Source: an uncultured bacterium | GTDB taxonomy: Bacteria > Cyanobacteriota > Vampirovibrionia > Gastranaerophilales > Gastranaerophilaceae | Reading direction: 5' to 3' | NCBI GenBank assembly: GCA_949296245.1 | Contig: CASFNW010000019.1 | Span: 1 to 64,000 of the forward strand | Length of the DNA stretch: 64,000 nt | In this document: one piece after another, positions 18,684 to 27,227 of the stretch | Layout: the number at the start of each line of letters is the position of its first letter | Numbering within the stretch: position 1 is the first letter of the stretch | The notes under the pieces: model-generated | The model's input: the letters and a program-made list of their open reading frames with translations, nothing else | Database searches by the model: none | Told to the model about the DNA's origin: nothing | Position numbers and translations under genes: made by a program

Positions 18684-19712
18684 ATGGATGCAATTTTTCA
18701 TGGTTTTTTAACATTATTAAATTTATTTTTAATAGTCGGATGCTGTGTTGTATTTACAAACGCAGTTGAGCATCTGGGCAAGATTTATAACCTGAATGAA
18801 GGCGCAGTAGGGAGTATCCTTGCTGCAGTCGGAACGGCATTACCGGAAACAATTGTGCCTCTGGTAGCGATTCTCGGCGCTTATCTTGCTCATACAGATG
18901 TAAATGTTGGAAAAGAAATAGGTATCGGTGCTATACTCGGAGCTCCGTTTTTGCTTTCTACTCTTGCAATGTTTGTTACAGGCCTTGCGGTTGTAATTTT
19001 CTGGACAATGGGCAAACGTGAGCGCAAAATGAATGCAAATTATGTTGTGATGTATAGAGATTTGAAATTTTTCTTTTTTAGTTACACTCTGGCAATAGCA
19101 GCCGGTTTTATCCATATTCCCGTTATAAAATATGCCTGTGCAGCAGGTCTTTTCATTTATTACATTGTATACGTATTTAAAACTCTCAACTGCTCGCATT
19201 CACAGTGCGGAGAAAGTGCGGAAATCGAAGAACTTTTGTTTGAAAAGATTTTCAGAAAATACAATACATTTCTTGTATGGCTGCAGGTAGCTGTTTCTAT
19301 CGGCGCATTAATTTATTTTGCACATCTTTTTGTCGGACAGATAACATACTTTGCTGATTTATTTAAAATAAATCCTCTGGTATTGAGCCTTATCCTTGCT
19401 CCGATTGCAACTGAGCTTCCGGAAAAATTCAACAGCGTTCTGTGGGTAAGCCAAAAAAAAGACACTCTCGCTCTCGGAAATATCACCGGGGCAATGGTAT
19501 TTCAAAGCTGTATACCAACTGCAATAGGTATTTTGTTGACACCATGGGTGTTTGGTATGGAATCGCTGATAAATATACTTATGGTTTACTGTTCTACTGT
19601 ACTTTTATTTATCAATTTATACCGTGACAGACATTTTAGCGCACATATCCTTGTAACATGCGGTCTATTTTATTTGATATATCTTATTTATGTTTTTTGG
19701 AAACTTATATAA
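18684..19712 (+). CDS. sodium/calcium exchanger family (CaCA) membrane protein
   Basis: 342 residues with about ten hydrophobic segments and two alpha repeats that form the ion site: GSILAAVGTALPETIVPLVA near the N-terminus and LAPIATELPEKFNSVLW in the second half, both with the acidic residue after Pro or Leu. The two halves are related by internal repeat, with a soluble loop between (NCSHSQCGESAEIEE). The second half keeps GNITGAMVFQSC in place of the usual GN..GSN..N. Cation specificity cannot be told from sequence. Confidence 0.85.
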   Translation: MDAIFHGFLTLLNLFLIVGCCVVFTNAVEHLGKIYNLNEGAVGSILAAVGTALPETIVPLVAILGAYLAHTDVNVGKEIGIGAILGAPFLLSTLAMFVTGLAVVIFWTMGKRERKMNANYVVMYRDLKFFFFSYTLAIAAGFIHIPVIKYACAAGLFIYYIVYVFKTLNCSHSQCGESAEIEELLFEKIFRKYNTFLVWLQVAVSIGALIYFAHLFVGQITYFADLFKINPLVLSLILAPIATELPEKFNSVLWVSQKKDTLALGNITGAMVFQSCIPTAIGILLTPWVFGMESLINILMVYCSTVLLFINLYRDRHFSAHILVTCGLFYLIYLIYVFWKLI

Positions 19713-19772
19713 GTGCCGGAAAAATATCTGGATTTATGTCGTAAATTCCGATAAAAAATTTAAAACCCACGT

Positions 19773-19957
19773 CATTCTTGTATGTGTTACGTAATTCGAT
19801 GACAAAAATTGTTATTTCTTTTTATTAGAAATAATAAGAGTAAAAACTAAAATGTATATATGCAGTAATAATATTTATTATGTAAAGTCATAAATCAAGC
19901 ATTTGAGAATATATATTTCATTTTTTAGAGTCCTTCTTATCACAAAATTTTCTCGGA
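19773..19957. repeat. dispersed repeat module d and YihY-end repeat
   Basis: In the gene-free stretch 19713-20031, module d (19773-19835) matches 1861-1925. Bases 19936-19957 match 16777-16799, which covers the last codons of the YihY gene and its flank. No gene is seen. Confidence 0.75.
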
Positions 19958-19965
19958 CAACTATT

Positions 19966-19997
19966 AAAAAGCCTGAATTAAACAATTCAGGCTTTTT
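19966..19997 (-). terminator. terminator of the hook operon
   Basis: AAAAAGCCTGAATT (19966-19979) pairs with AATTCAGGCTTTTT (19984-19997). It lies 35 bases after the flgE stop, with T-rich sequence on the exit side. Confidence 0.9.
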
Positions 19998-20031
19998 ATA
20001 CAGTTAAAATAAATTCTATCAACTAATCAAA

Positions 20032-21393
20032 TTATCTGCCAAGGTTGGACAGTGTCTGGAGGATTTCGTTTGTTGTTGTAAACACACGGCTGTTAGCTTC
20101 GATAGCTCTTTGAGAAACTACCATGTCAGCAAATTCAGATGCCAAATCAACGTTAGAACCTTCCAATACACCTGACTTTACGTTACCAAAGGCTGATGAC
20201 GAAATACTTCCATAAAGCGCCATGCCGCAGTTTGGACCGGAAGAATATGTATTGTTACCCTGTGCTGTTAAACCTTGAGGGTTAACAAAACTTGCCATCT
20301 GTATTTGAAGGTTTGCCGGTTCAACAAGCTGGTCATTAACTGTCAAATCATTGCCGGTAATAACAGTACCGTCATTCAGTGTGTATTTGAGAATCATTTT
20401 AGACGGGTCATCGGGATCCTGCATAACACTTAATGTATCGTTGTTGCCGTATTTAACTTCAATAATGCCGTTTTCATTAATTGAAACCGATGTATAGTTT
20501 TGAGCGTCTTCACTGCCTGGTGTTCCCTCGCCTATTGTCTGGTGATAGTTAATAACTTCTGACTGCATTACACCGTTTTCGTCAACTTTGCCAAAGCCAA
20601 GCTGTGTAACAAGGTTTGTGCCATTTTCATCATTTGTAAGCTCAAATCGCGGTGTTTGTCCAATATCATCAGTTGCAATTTGAATTTTACCATCAACAAT
20701 AGAAGCTGTAACACCGGCATTGGCGTCATTGATAGCATTTACAAGACCTTCGACAGTCATATCTCCATTGACTGTAATCTGGTGTTCAGTATGTGTGCCA
20801 GCATCATCATAGGTGGTTAAAGTAAATGTACCGGATGATACACCGCCTGATTTAATACCGTTAAGATCATTAAGAGCTTTGTTATTCATCTGGTCTGCTG
20901 TAGACGGTTTTGTAATTGTTGTTATATATGTAGGAATTTTAATTGGTGTAGTACTCGAAACAGTATTAAGACTGTTATTTGTACCGAGTAGTTTATAACC
21001 GCTTGATGTAACCATGTTTCCGTTTGCATCAATAGTAAAGTTACCGTCTCTTGTATATAGGATTTCCACAGTCGGAGAAGCTACTGTAAAGAAACTGCTG
21101 CCGTTAATACAAAGGTCAGTATTTAAACCGGTGGTAAGTGTTGTACCGGATGCAAAGTCTCTGGTGATAGAAGCTGTCTGAACACCGATACCTGTCTGTT
21201 TAGGGTTAATACCGCCCATCTGGCCTGTAGGCGCCTGACCGGTGGATGATGTTTTGTAATAAACATCAGAAAAATTTACATTTGATGCTTTAAACCCGAT
21301 TGTGTTCATATTAGCGATGTTGTCGGCAACTACAGTAATTTTTGTTTGTCCGGCTGCCATACCGCCAATAGCTGTGTAAAATGCTTGTGTCAT
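20032..21393 (-). CDS. flgE: flagellar hook protein FlgE
   Basis: The subunit of the flagellar hook. The 453 residues have the N-terminal rod/hook motif VVADNIANMNTIGFKASNVN and the C-terminal motif FADMVVSQRAIEANSRV that form the coiled-coil core. The middle is the surface-exposed variable domain, which includes a segment resembling the flagellin-hook IN motif (QITVNGDMTVEGLVNAIN). GGGAGG lies just before the ATG. It is the last gene of the fliJ-fliK-flgD-flgE set and follows FlgD, its capping protein. Confidence 0.95.
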   Translation of the reverse strand: MTQAFYTAIGGMAAGQTKITVVADNIANMNTIGFKASNVNFSDVYYKTSSTGQAPTGQMGGINPKQTGIGVQTASITRDFASGTTLTTGLNTDLCINGSSFFTVASPTVEILYTRDGNFTIDANGNMVTSSGYKLLGTNNSLNTVSSTTPIKIPTYITTITKPSTADQMNNKALNDLNGIKSGGVSSGTFTLTTYDDAGTHTEHQITVNGDMTVEGLVNAINDANAGVTASIVDGKIQIATDDIGQTPRFELTNDENGTNLVTQLGFGKVDENGVMQSEVINYHQTIGEGTPGSEDAQNYTSVSINENGIIEVKYGNNDTLSVMQDPDDPSKMILKYTLNDGTVITGNDLTVNDQLVEPANLQIQMASFVNPQGLTAQGNNTYSSGPNCGMALYGSISSSAFGNVKSGVLEGSNVDLASEFADMVVSQRAIEANSRVFTTTNEILQTLSNLGR

Positions 21394-21468
21394 TAATCCT
21401 CCCGTTTTGTCTTTATTTTAACTGTATATTGTATTAGTATCTGTTTTTTGCGCTAATGCACAATTTTT

Positions 21469-22290
21469 TTATTTGCCTGTTGTTGATGTTCTGTTGTAAT
21501 CAAGAATAGCTGTTTCTAAATCACCTGTTTCTGACTGGAACATCTGCATTTTTTCAACCAGATTGGAAGCCGCCGAGCTGTCATTATGTTTACCCTGTGT
21601 AATTGAAATAGATGCGTTGTCACCTTTTTCAATTGTTAAAATACCGTTTTGAATTGAGGTTTTGAGCCCTGCTTTTTCAATTTCTTTCTGCAGGTCAGCA
21701 ACTGTCATATCACCGGTAATTTTTATATCTGTATGAGTTCTTTGATAATTTTTATCCTGAACGGTTACATAAATGTATCCATCGGTAATTCCTTCTGCTC
21801 CATTTAATTCGCTCAGTTTTTTATTTGCAATTACATCGGCTGAAGAAGCCGGCGCACCGTCTGTAACTGCAGTTACCAGTCCGAGCGGATATTCAGAGCC
21901 GTTTACGGTAATTGTGGCAGAACCGCTGGAGAAGTTTGCACTTGTAACAAGGCCTGTTATTGTTCTTGATGTATTATTGGGGTCAATAATTTGAACGGTT
22001 TTGCCGACAAGGCTGTTTGCCTGTTGAATCATGTTGTTAGTTGCAATTGATTCATTCAGCTCCTGCAATTCCTGCAGTTGTGTAAACTGTGCCTGCTGGG
22101 CAAGCATTTCCGAGTTGTCCATAGGATCCATCGGATCTTGATTTTTTAACTGTTCAAGCATAAGCATCAAAAATGCATCTCCGTCCAGTTCCTGTGAGGC
22201 TCCGTTTGCTGCCTGTTCTTTTGCTTTGTTTACTGCAGTGGCTGACTGCATGTTTACCAATTCCTGTTGTATTGAACCCAGTGTTGCCAT
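21469..22290 (-). CDS. flgD: flagellar hook assembly (capping) protein FlgD
   Basis: The scaffold that lets hook subunits assemble and is later lost. The 273 residues keep the FlgD N-terminal motif DAFLMLMLEQLKNQDPMDPMD and a Tudor-like middle (GKTVQII.. to LGLVTAV). They then add about 90 residues with KITGDMTVADLQKEIE, which resembles the IN-like segment of the neighbouring FlgE. This makes the protein longer than many FlgD proteins. GGGGAG precedes the start. Confidence 0.92.
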   Translation of the reverse strand: MATLGSIQQELVNMQSATAVNKAKEQAANGASQELDGDAFLMLMLEQLKNQDPMDPMDNSEMLAQQAQFTQLQELQELNESIATNNMIQQANSLVGKTVQIIDPNNTSRTITGLVTSANFSSGSATITVNGSEYPLGLVTAVTDGAPASSADVIANKKLSELNGAEGITDGYIYVTVQDKNYQRTHTDIKITGDMTVADLQKEIEKAGLKTSIQNGILTIEKGDNASISITQGKHNDSSAASNLVEKMQMFQSETGDLETAILDYNRTSTTGK

Positions 22291-22313
22291 TTTATTTTTT
22301 ACTCCCCTTAAAA

Positions 22314-24218
22314 TTAGACTTTATAGTCTACCTTACCATTATGTTTTATTATCGTTTGAATATTTTTAATTTCGGTTCTGTCTTCTGTTTCAACCTCTTC
22401 TGATTGAGATGAATTATATTCTGTACTGTATACTGATTGTGTGTTTTGATTTGAATGATTTGTCTGGTTTTGTCCGTTTTGGTGATTTTCAAAAGACTGG
22501 TTGAACTGTTCTCTTTCAAATTCCATACCGTGGTTTGAACTTTCCTGTGAGCATTCAACTTTTATGCTGTTAACATTAACACCCTGAGCGCTCAGATTTG
22601 ATTTTAGGGCTTCTACATTTTTGTCAAAAAGTTCTTTTACCTGCTGCGTGTCTGTTGTCATTTTTGCAACAAGTCCGTCTTTTGAATTCATAATTTCTAC
22701 GGATACCCTGCCGAGATTTTCCGGCTGCAAAACAATAGAGACTTTATTAGAACCCTGCTGCTGTAATTGTTCAAATTTTGCCGTTACCTGAGACATGATA
22801 TCTGTCTGGTTTAATGTTTTTGCCTGATTAGAAGAATTTTGCATTGCGCTCAATTGTGCATCCAGCTTGTTTACAAAAACCTCTGCTCCGTTTGATTGGT
22901 TAAAGTTCACAGCGCCTTGATCAACCGACAGTTTTGCAGCAGTTTCAGCAGCATTTGCACTGCCCTGATTCATTGCAGAGTTGTTAGAATTATTTAAATT
23001 ACCGCCTTTTGAATCAGAGTTCGTATCTGACATTTTTGATTCCGTAACGGTTGTATCAGTATCCTGCAGAGCAGTCATTGTCTGTACGGCTTTATCTTTT
23101 ATTTTTGAGGTATTGTCTTTGTTTTCAATACCGTTAAAAGTATTCTCTTTTACCTGAAAAGCAACTTCTTCCGTTACTTTGATAACAGGTGTTTTATCAG
23201 CTTCCGTGTCTGAAGGAGTTACGGGTTTTGCACTGATAGATTCCTGCGCCGATTCAATATTGGCAGTCAGTCTGGATGTATCTGCCGCAAGGTTTTCTTT
23301 TGCTGTTTTTAAAGCCGCCTGCTGGTTATCTTTTGTATTTTCAATTAATTTTTTATCGGTCGCTACATCTATTTTGGGCTCATCAGCCGCAGTTTCATTT
23401 GTTAAATTTTCAATAGAAACAGTTTCTGTTTTTACTTCTGGATTTTTCATATCCGTGGTATTTTGTGCGGATTTTTGAACATTTTCAACAAGAGCTTTGA
23501 GTTCCTGCGGAGTCATATTTTTTATTTTTTCAAGATTTAATTCTGGCGTTTCCTGAGAATATTCCACATTCGCAAGAATCTGCTCATTTGCAATTGTTTT
23601 TGCATTATTCAGAGCATTATTTTGCGCAGCTTTTTGTACTGTAGTATCTTCTGCGTCAACAACAGCAGTTTGTGTGTCAGCTTTTGACTCAGGAACAGCT
23701 TCAACAGAAACAGCATTATTTTGAATATCCTGTAAAAGATTTTCCACCTGTTTTAGCGCGGCTTCGCCGAGTTCTTTGACTTCTGAAGTTATTTTTGATT
23801 TTTCTGTTTCAGGTTCATTGTTATCATATGTTTCGGCTGTTTCTTTGTCAGAAACCTGTGTATCCTTAGTATTTCCCTTTTCATCTTTTATATTTTTGTT
23901 ATCATCAGAAGATTCTTTTATATTATTTTTATCATTTGTTTTGTTATCGGTTTTATTTGTGTTTTTATCATCGCGAATTTCACTGTGATTGCCGGTTTTA
24001 TTTAAATCTTTTGTGTCTTTTGCATAATCATTATTGTCTTTTACGTTTTCAACTTTATTTGTATTTTTATCGGCATAGGATTTTGCTGCATTGTCAAGAG
24101 CGGAAGAGAATGCTTTTTCATCTGCAGCAGCATAGTTTGTATCAGGTTTTGAAGACACAACATCAGCCGTCAAATTTGACGGTATTATGATTCCTGTATT
24201 TGTAAACTGTGCTGTCAT
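22314..24218 (-). CDS. fliK: flagellar hook-length control protein FliK
   Basis: Measures hook length and switches the export gate from hook to filament substrates. The 634 residues are mostly Asn/Asp/Lys/Thr-rich and probably extended. The C-terminal Flg_hook domain (about residues 500-590) has VSIVLQPENLGRVSVEI. The length and composition suit the ruler role, and the long polar part evolves quickly. It lies between fliJ and flgD, in the usual order. Confidence 0.88.
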   Translation of the reverse strand: MTAQFTNTGIIIPSNLTADVVSSKPDTNYAAADEKAFSSALDNAAKSYADKNTNKVENVKDNNDYAKDTKDLNKTGNHSEIRDDKNTNKTDNKTNDKNNIKESSDDNKNIKDEKGNTKDTQVSDKETAETYDNNEPETEKSKITSEVKELGEAALKQVENLLQDIQNNAVSVEAVPESKADTQTAVVDAEDTTVQKAAQNNALNNAKTIANEQILANVEYSQETPELNLEKIKNMTPQELKALVENVQKSAQNTTDMKNPEVKTETVSIENLTNETAADEPKIDVATDKKLIENTKDNQQAALKTAKENLAADTSRLTANIESAQESISAKPVTPSDTEADKTPVIKVTEEVAFQVKENTFNGIENKDNTSKIKDKAVQTMTALQDTDTTVTESKMSDTNSDSKGGNLNNSNNSAMNQGSANAAETAAKLSVDQGAVNFNQSNGAEVFVNKLDAQLSAMQNSSNQAKTLNQTDIMSQVTAKFEQLQQQGSNKVSIVLQPENLGRVSVEIMNSKDGLVAKMTTDTQQVKELFDKNVEALKSNLSAQGVNVNSIKVECSQESSNHGMEFEREQFNQSFENHQNGQNQTNHSNQNTQSVYSTEYNSSQSEEVETEDRTEIKNIQTIIKHNGKVDYKV

Positions 24219-24279
24219 ATTTAATATTTTTCCTCTTCTCCCAAGATTAATTTTTAAATTTTAAGTCCAGCAGCCGGAT

Positions 24280-24729
24280 TTAGGCGCTTCTGCCGTATCT
24301 TGATGATGCTATGTCATCAAGCTCTCTTCTGTCATACTGTTCAAACTCCTGATAGTATTTTTTCTTCTGGTTTTCTTTGAGTTTTTCCAGTACTTTTTTT
24401 TCTTTTAAAACATCGTTGACTTCTTTTCTTTTTACTTCAAGAAGTTTTGTTATGTTTTGCACAACAACTTTTTGTGCGGAAATATCGACAAGCAGTTTGT
24501 TGATAAAATCTTTGTATCTTTGCACCTCATCCAGGTCTAAATCATTTCCGCTTTGAAAAACTTTTAAAAGAGCATGGTTTATCTCAAGCTGGTAATTTTC
24601 CAGAGTTTTTTGCTTTTGGATAGCTTCTTGAAGCCCTCTTTGAACTTTTGAAAGCTCAAGGAGTTTTTGCTCAAGGAGTTTTTCCTTTATATCAAGTACT
24701 ACCTGTAGTCTGAATTGAAATTTTTTCAA
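24280..24729 (-). CDS. fliJ: flagellar export protein FliJ
   Basis: A 149-residue protein that is nearly all coiled coil, beginning KKFQFRLQVVLDIKEKLLEQ as FliJ proteins do. FliJ links the FliI ATPase to the export gate. It is the first gene of the hook cluster in this window. The 202 bases upstream are very AT-rich and hold no gene. FliI itself is not in the window. Confidence 0.82.
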   Translation of the reverse strand: MKKFQFRLQVVLDIKEKLLEQKLLELSKVQRGLQEAIQKQKTLENYQLEINHALLKVFQSGNDLDLDEVQRYKDFINKLLVDISAQKVVVQNITKLLEVKRKEVNDVLKEKKVLEKLKENQKKKYYQEFEQYDRRELDDIASSRYGRSA

Positions 24730-24931
24730 GTCTCAACCTCTTAAGTTTTTTATCCAAGTCTAAAAATTATATAATTTTGCCAAAATTATATATTAACAGG
24801 GTACTACATGCATTTTGATAACAGTATCCTCTAAAAAATGTAATTTTTGGAGGTAATTTTTAAAGAATTTATTGGAAAAAATTTTTTGTACATAAAAATT
24901 GCTATTATTTATTTTCTAATAAATAATAAAA

Positions 24932-26047
24932 TCATAACAACCTAACATTATCATTTAATGAGTTTAACGGTACCTGTTTTTCAGCTTCTTTTATACAAAT
25001 TCTGAGATTTTCGCACAATATACCAGCTATATAATCAGCTATATTTTTTAATTTTATGGATTGCCCTTTCTCCGTAATTTCTTTATATGTTAAAGAAGAG
25101 TTGATATCAGAAAAAAAGTCTCTATAATTTTTTGAGCTATATTCAGAACTAATATTTCCTTTTGTAGTAAATATTTTTCCATCTTTTTGCATAAAAGCTA
25201 TTGGTTCACCTAAAAAAATACTCCCTAAAAAATCTTTAGAATTTTTATTATAATAAAATCCAACAGGCATAACTTTTACATCCTTTTTCAATCTTGTTGC
25301 TGCACCCACTATTTCTGCAATACCTGTTTGAAATTTGTATTTTAATTCAGCATTATTAAAATAAACCATTTTGCCTTCTGGAAAAATAAAAATATGAGAT
25401 TTATTATTAACAAACTCTTTAAGTAAAGAAAACATCAGTCCGCCATTTTTATTGTTTTGTTTATTAAACAAACTTGCATTAATACCAACTGCACCAAATT
25501 TTTCCATTATTTTTCTCTGGTTTGGATCCATTGATTTTAAAATAGCCTCGTTAAAAAGTATCTTAGGTTTAGGACAGGCTGCTGACTTCTCTGCTTTTAT
25601 ATATGCACCATATAGTAAAGTATTTAAAATACCTAACATTTTAGGATCGTGTTTCTGATTTTCATGATTCATTATAAAAATATAAGATTCGTCAGAATGC
25701 ACAACATCTAAAAGTCTTTTTGATTCGAGATTTATTTCAACTTCTTTATTTTTACCTATTTTTTTTGAAAAATTGTATAAGTATTTTGTATATGAAGGTG
25801 AGTCTTTATCTACTTTAGAGAAAATATCCCAAAATCTCTTATATTCCAATCGTTTGGTTTTATTATTACGTATTCTGTTAGCCAGGATTCTGAATTGCAA
25901 ACCTATTTTGTCAGAAAATAGTTCTAAAAATTGATTTGTTTTTGTTGAAGGTATAGAAATTTTATTACCAAAAGAACATCTGTAATTTGTATAAAGAGGT
26001 CGCTTTATTATTTTGTAATTATTTATATATACTGTTTCTATTTTCAT
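24932..26047 (-). CDS. acyltransferase-like protein (PlsC/LPLAT type)
   Basis: 371 residues. The block around FIMNHENQKHDPKMLG resembles the HxxxxD motif of glycerolipid acyltransferases (H..NQKHD), and IFIFPEGKMVYF matches the FPEG motif that follows it. KVMPVGFYYN fits the later conserved block. The first 40 residues (with RCSFGNKIS) may be a degenerate form of the N-terminal motif seen in the neighbours. It starts one base after the 61-aa gene ends, so translation is coupled. Substrate is unknown. Confidence 0.65.
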   Translation of the reverse strand: MKIETVYINNYKIIKRPLYTNYRCSFGNKISIPSTKTNQFLELFSDKIGLQFRILANRIRNNKTKRLEYKRFWDIFSKVDKDSPSYTKYLYNFSKKIGKNKEVEINLESKRLLDVVHSDESYIFIMNHENQKHDPKMLGILNTLLYGAYIKAEKSAACPKPKILFNEAILKSMDPNQRKIMEKFGAVGINASLFNKQNNKNGGLMFSLLKEFVNNKSHIFIFPEGKMVYFNNAELKYKFQTGIAEIVGAATRLKKDVKVMPVGFYYNKNSKDFLGSIFLGEPIAFMQKDGKIFTTKGNISSEYSSKNYRDFFSDINSSLTYKEITEKGQSIKLKNIADYIAGILCENLRICIKEAEKQVPLNSLNDNVRLL

Positions 26048-26048
26048 A

Positions 26049-26234
26049 TTAAGAAGGATCTTTCAATTGCAGATTCATTTGTTTTTTAAAAAAATATTTT
26101 ATAATTTTTGAAAAAATATTGTTGCGTACAGGGATATATTTATCTTTAACAAATTTGTCAGCTTTATTGGTGCTATTATTAGGCTTTATGATAATTCTTG
26201 CTTTAAAAGAATATGAATAGTTAGATTTTATCAT
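26049..26234 (-). CDS. small basic protein with N-terminal SFKA motif
   Basis: 61 residues, strongly basic, with YSYSFKARIIIKP near the N-terminus. It overlaps the upstream HExxH gene by ATGA and is followed one base later by the acyltransferase-like gene. The tight coupling is the main evidence that it is real. No family was recognised. Confidence 0.55.
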   Translation of the reverse strand: MIKSNYSYSFKARIIIKPNNSTNKADKFVKDKYIPVRNNIFSKIIKYFFKKQMNLQLKDPS

Positions 26235-27079
26235 TCAAAATTACCTTTCCAAAAATTTCGTAAAATTTTATTTAATTTTGTGTTAAATAGGCGCATATAA
26301 TTATCATCATCATAAGGTGAATGTTTTAGAGGATTTATGTTAAAAATAATTTTGTCTTGATTAATATTCTCTGTCATTATTTTTGAAATATCACAAGCAA
26401 TAGCTTCTAAAGGATTTGTTACAGCAGATTTACAAATTTTAGAAAGTTCTTTACCGTACTTTTTATCATATAAACCTGTCTTTTGTAATTTTTCAATCTG
26501 TTCTAATTTTTTAGCGGTTATATTTGCACCTAATGTTTTTATCAATTGATTTTCATGTATGACATGAGCGAATTCATGGAAAAAAATATCCAAAAAATAA
26601 TCAGTTGGAGCAGATTTATTAGCAAATCTAAAATCAGATATTTCATCTATATTTTCCCAATTAAAAAATTTTTTATCTTTGAAATAATTTGCATTTTCAA
26701 AAGAGTTAAAAAACAAAGTTCTTGACGGAACATATACATCTTTGTTTTTAAATAATTTGACAGGCTGCATATTACAAAAACCATACATATTTGTTTGTTT
26801 TAAATTTAATTCATCAAAATTTCTTACAAAAATACCTTTTGGTAATGTTAAATTCAAACCATATTTTTTATTAATTTCTTTAATAAGCATTACTACTTTT
26901 TGACAACACCAGGCAACTATTTTATTTTCTTGAAAGTCAGTAATTATATTATCTTTAAAAAGGCTGCTAGATACTAAGTCAACATTGACATACCTAATTT
27001 CTTTCAATGTTTCTTTATTTAAACCGCCATTGAAAGAAACATTGTTTCCATTTATTGAAATATACTGTTTAATTTTCAT
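26231..27079 (-). CDS. HExxH zinc-peptidase-like protein
   Basis: 282 residues. FFHEFAHVIHENQ at about residue 168 is a zinc metallopeptidase motif (HExxH), and a downstream acidic segment, NPLEAIACDIS, could supply the third ligand. The N-terminus ISINGNNVSFNGG carries the SFxG motif. No signal peptide is visible. It is the first gene of a coupled three-gene unit. The peptidase role is inferred from the motif only; the family was not identified. Confidence 0.65.
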   Translation of the reverse strand: MKIKQYISINGNNVSFNGGLNKETLKEIRYVNVDLVSSSLFKDNIITDFQENKIVAWCCQKVVMLIKEINKKYGLNLTLPKGIFVRNFDELNLKQTNMYGFCNMQPVKLFKNKDVYVPSRTLFFNSFENANYFKDKKFFNWENIDEISDFRFANKSAPTDYFLDIFFHEFAHVIHENQLIKTLGANITAKKLEQIEKLQKTGLYDKKYGKELSKICKSAVTNPLEAIACDISKIMTENINQDKIIFNINPLKHSPYDDDNYMRLFNTKLNKILRNFWKGNFE

Positions 27080-27154
27080 ATTTATATAAGTTCAGAAATA
27101 AAAATTTTTGCTTATATGTATTATTATAATTATTTTTATGTAAATATTTTTTAA

Positions 27155-27192
27155 TAAAATCTAATATTTACTGTTTTAATTGTTCATTTTTC
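27155..27192 (+). repeat. short direct repeat, left copy
   Basis: The sequence around CTGTTTTAATTGTTC recurs at 30762-30795 in the same orientation. The two copies flank the M16 peptidase gene and the Cys-tailed gene. Confidence 0.5.
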
Positions 27193-27227
27193 GACTTTAC
27201 ATGTTTTATATTCAGCAGGAACAGTGT

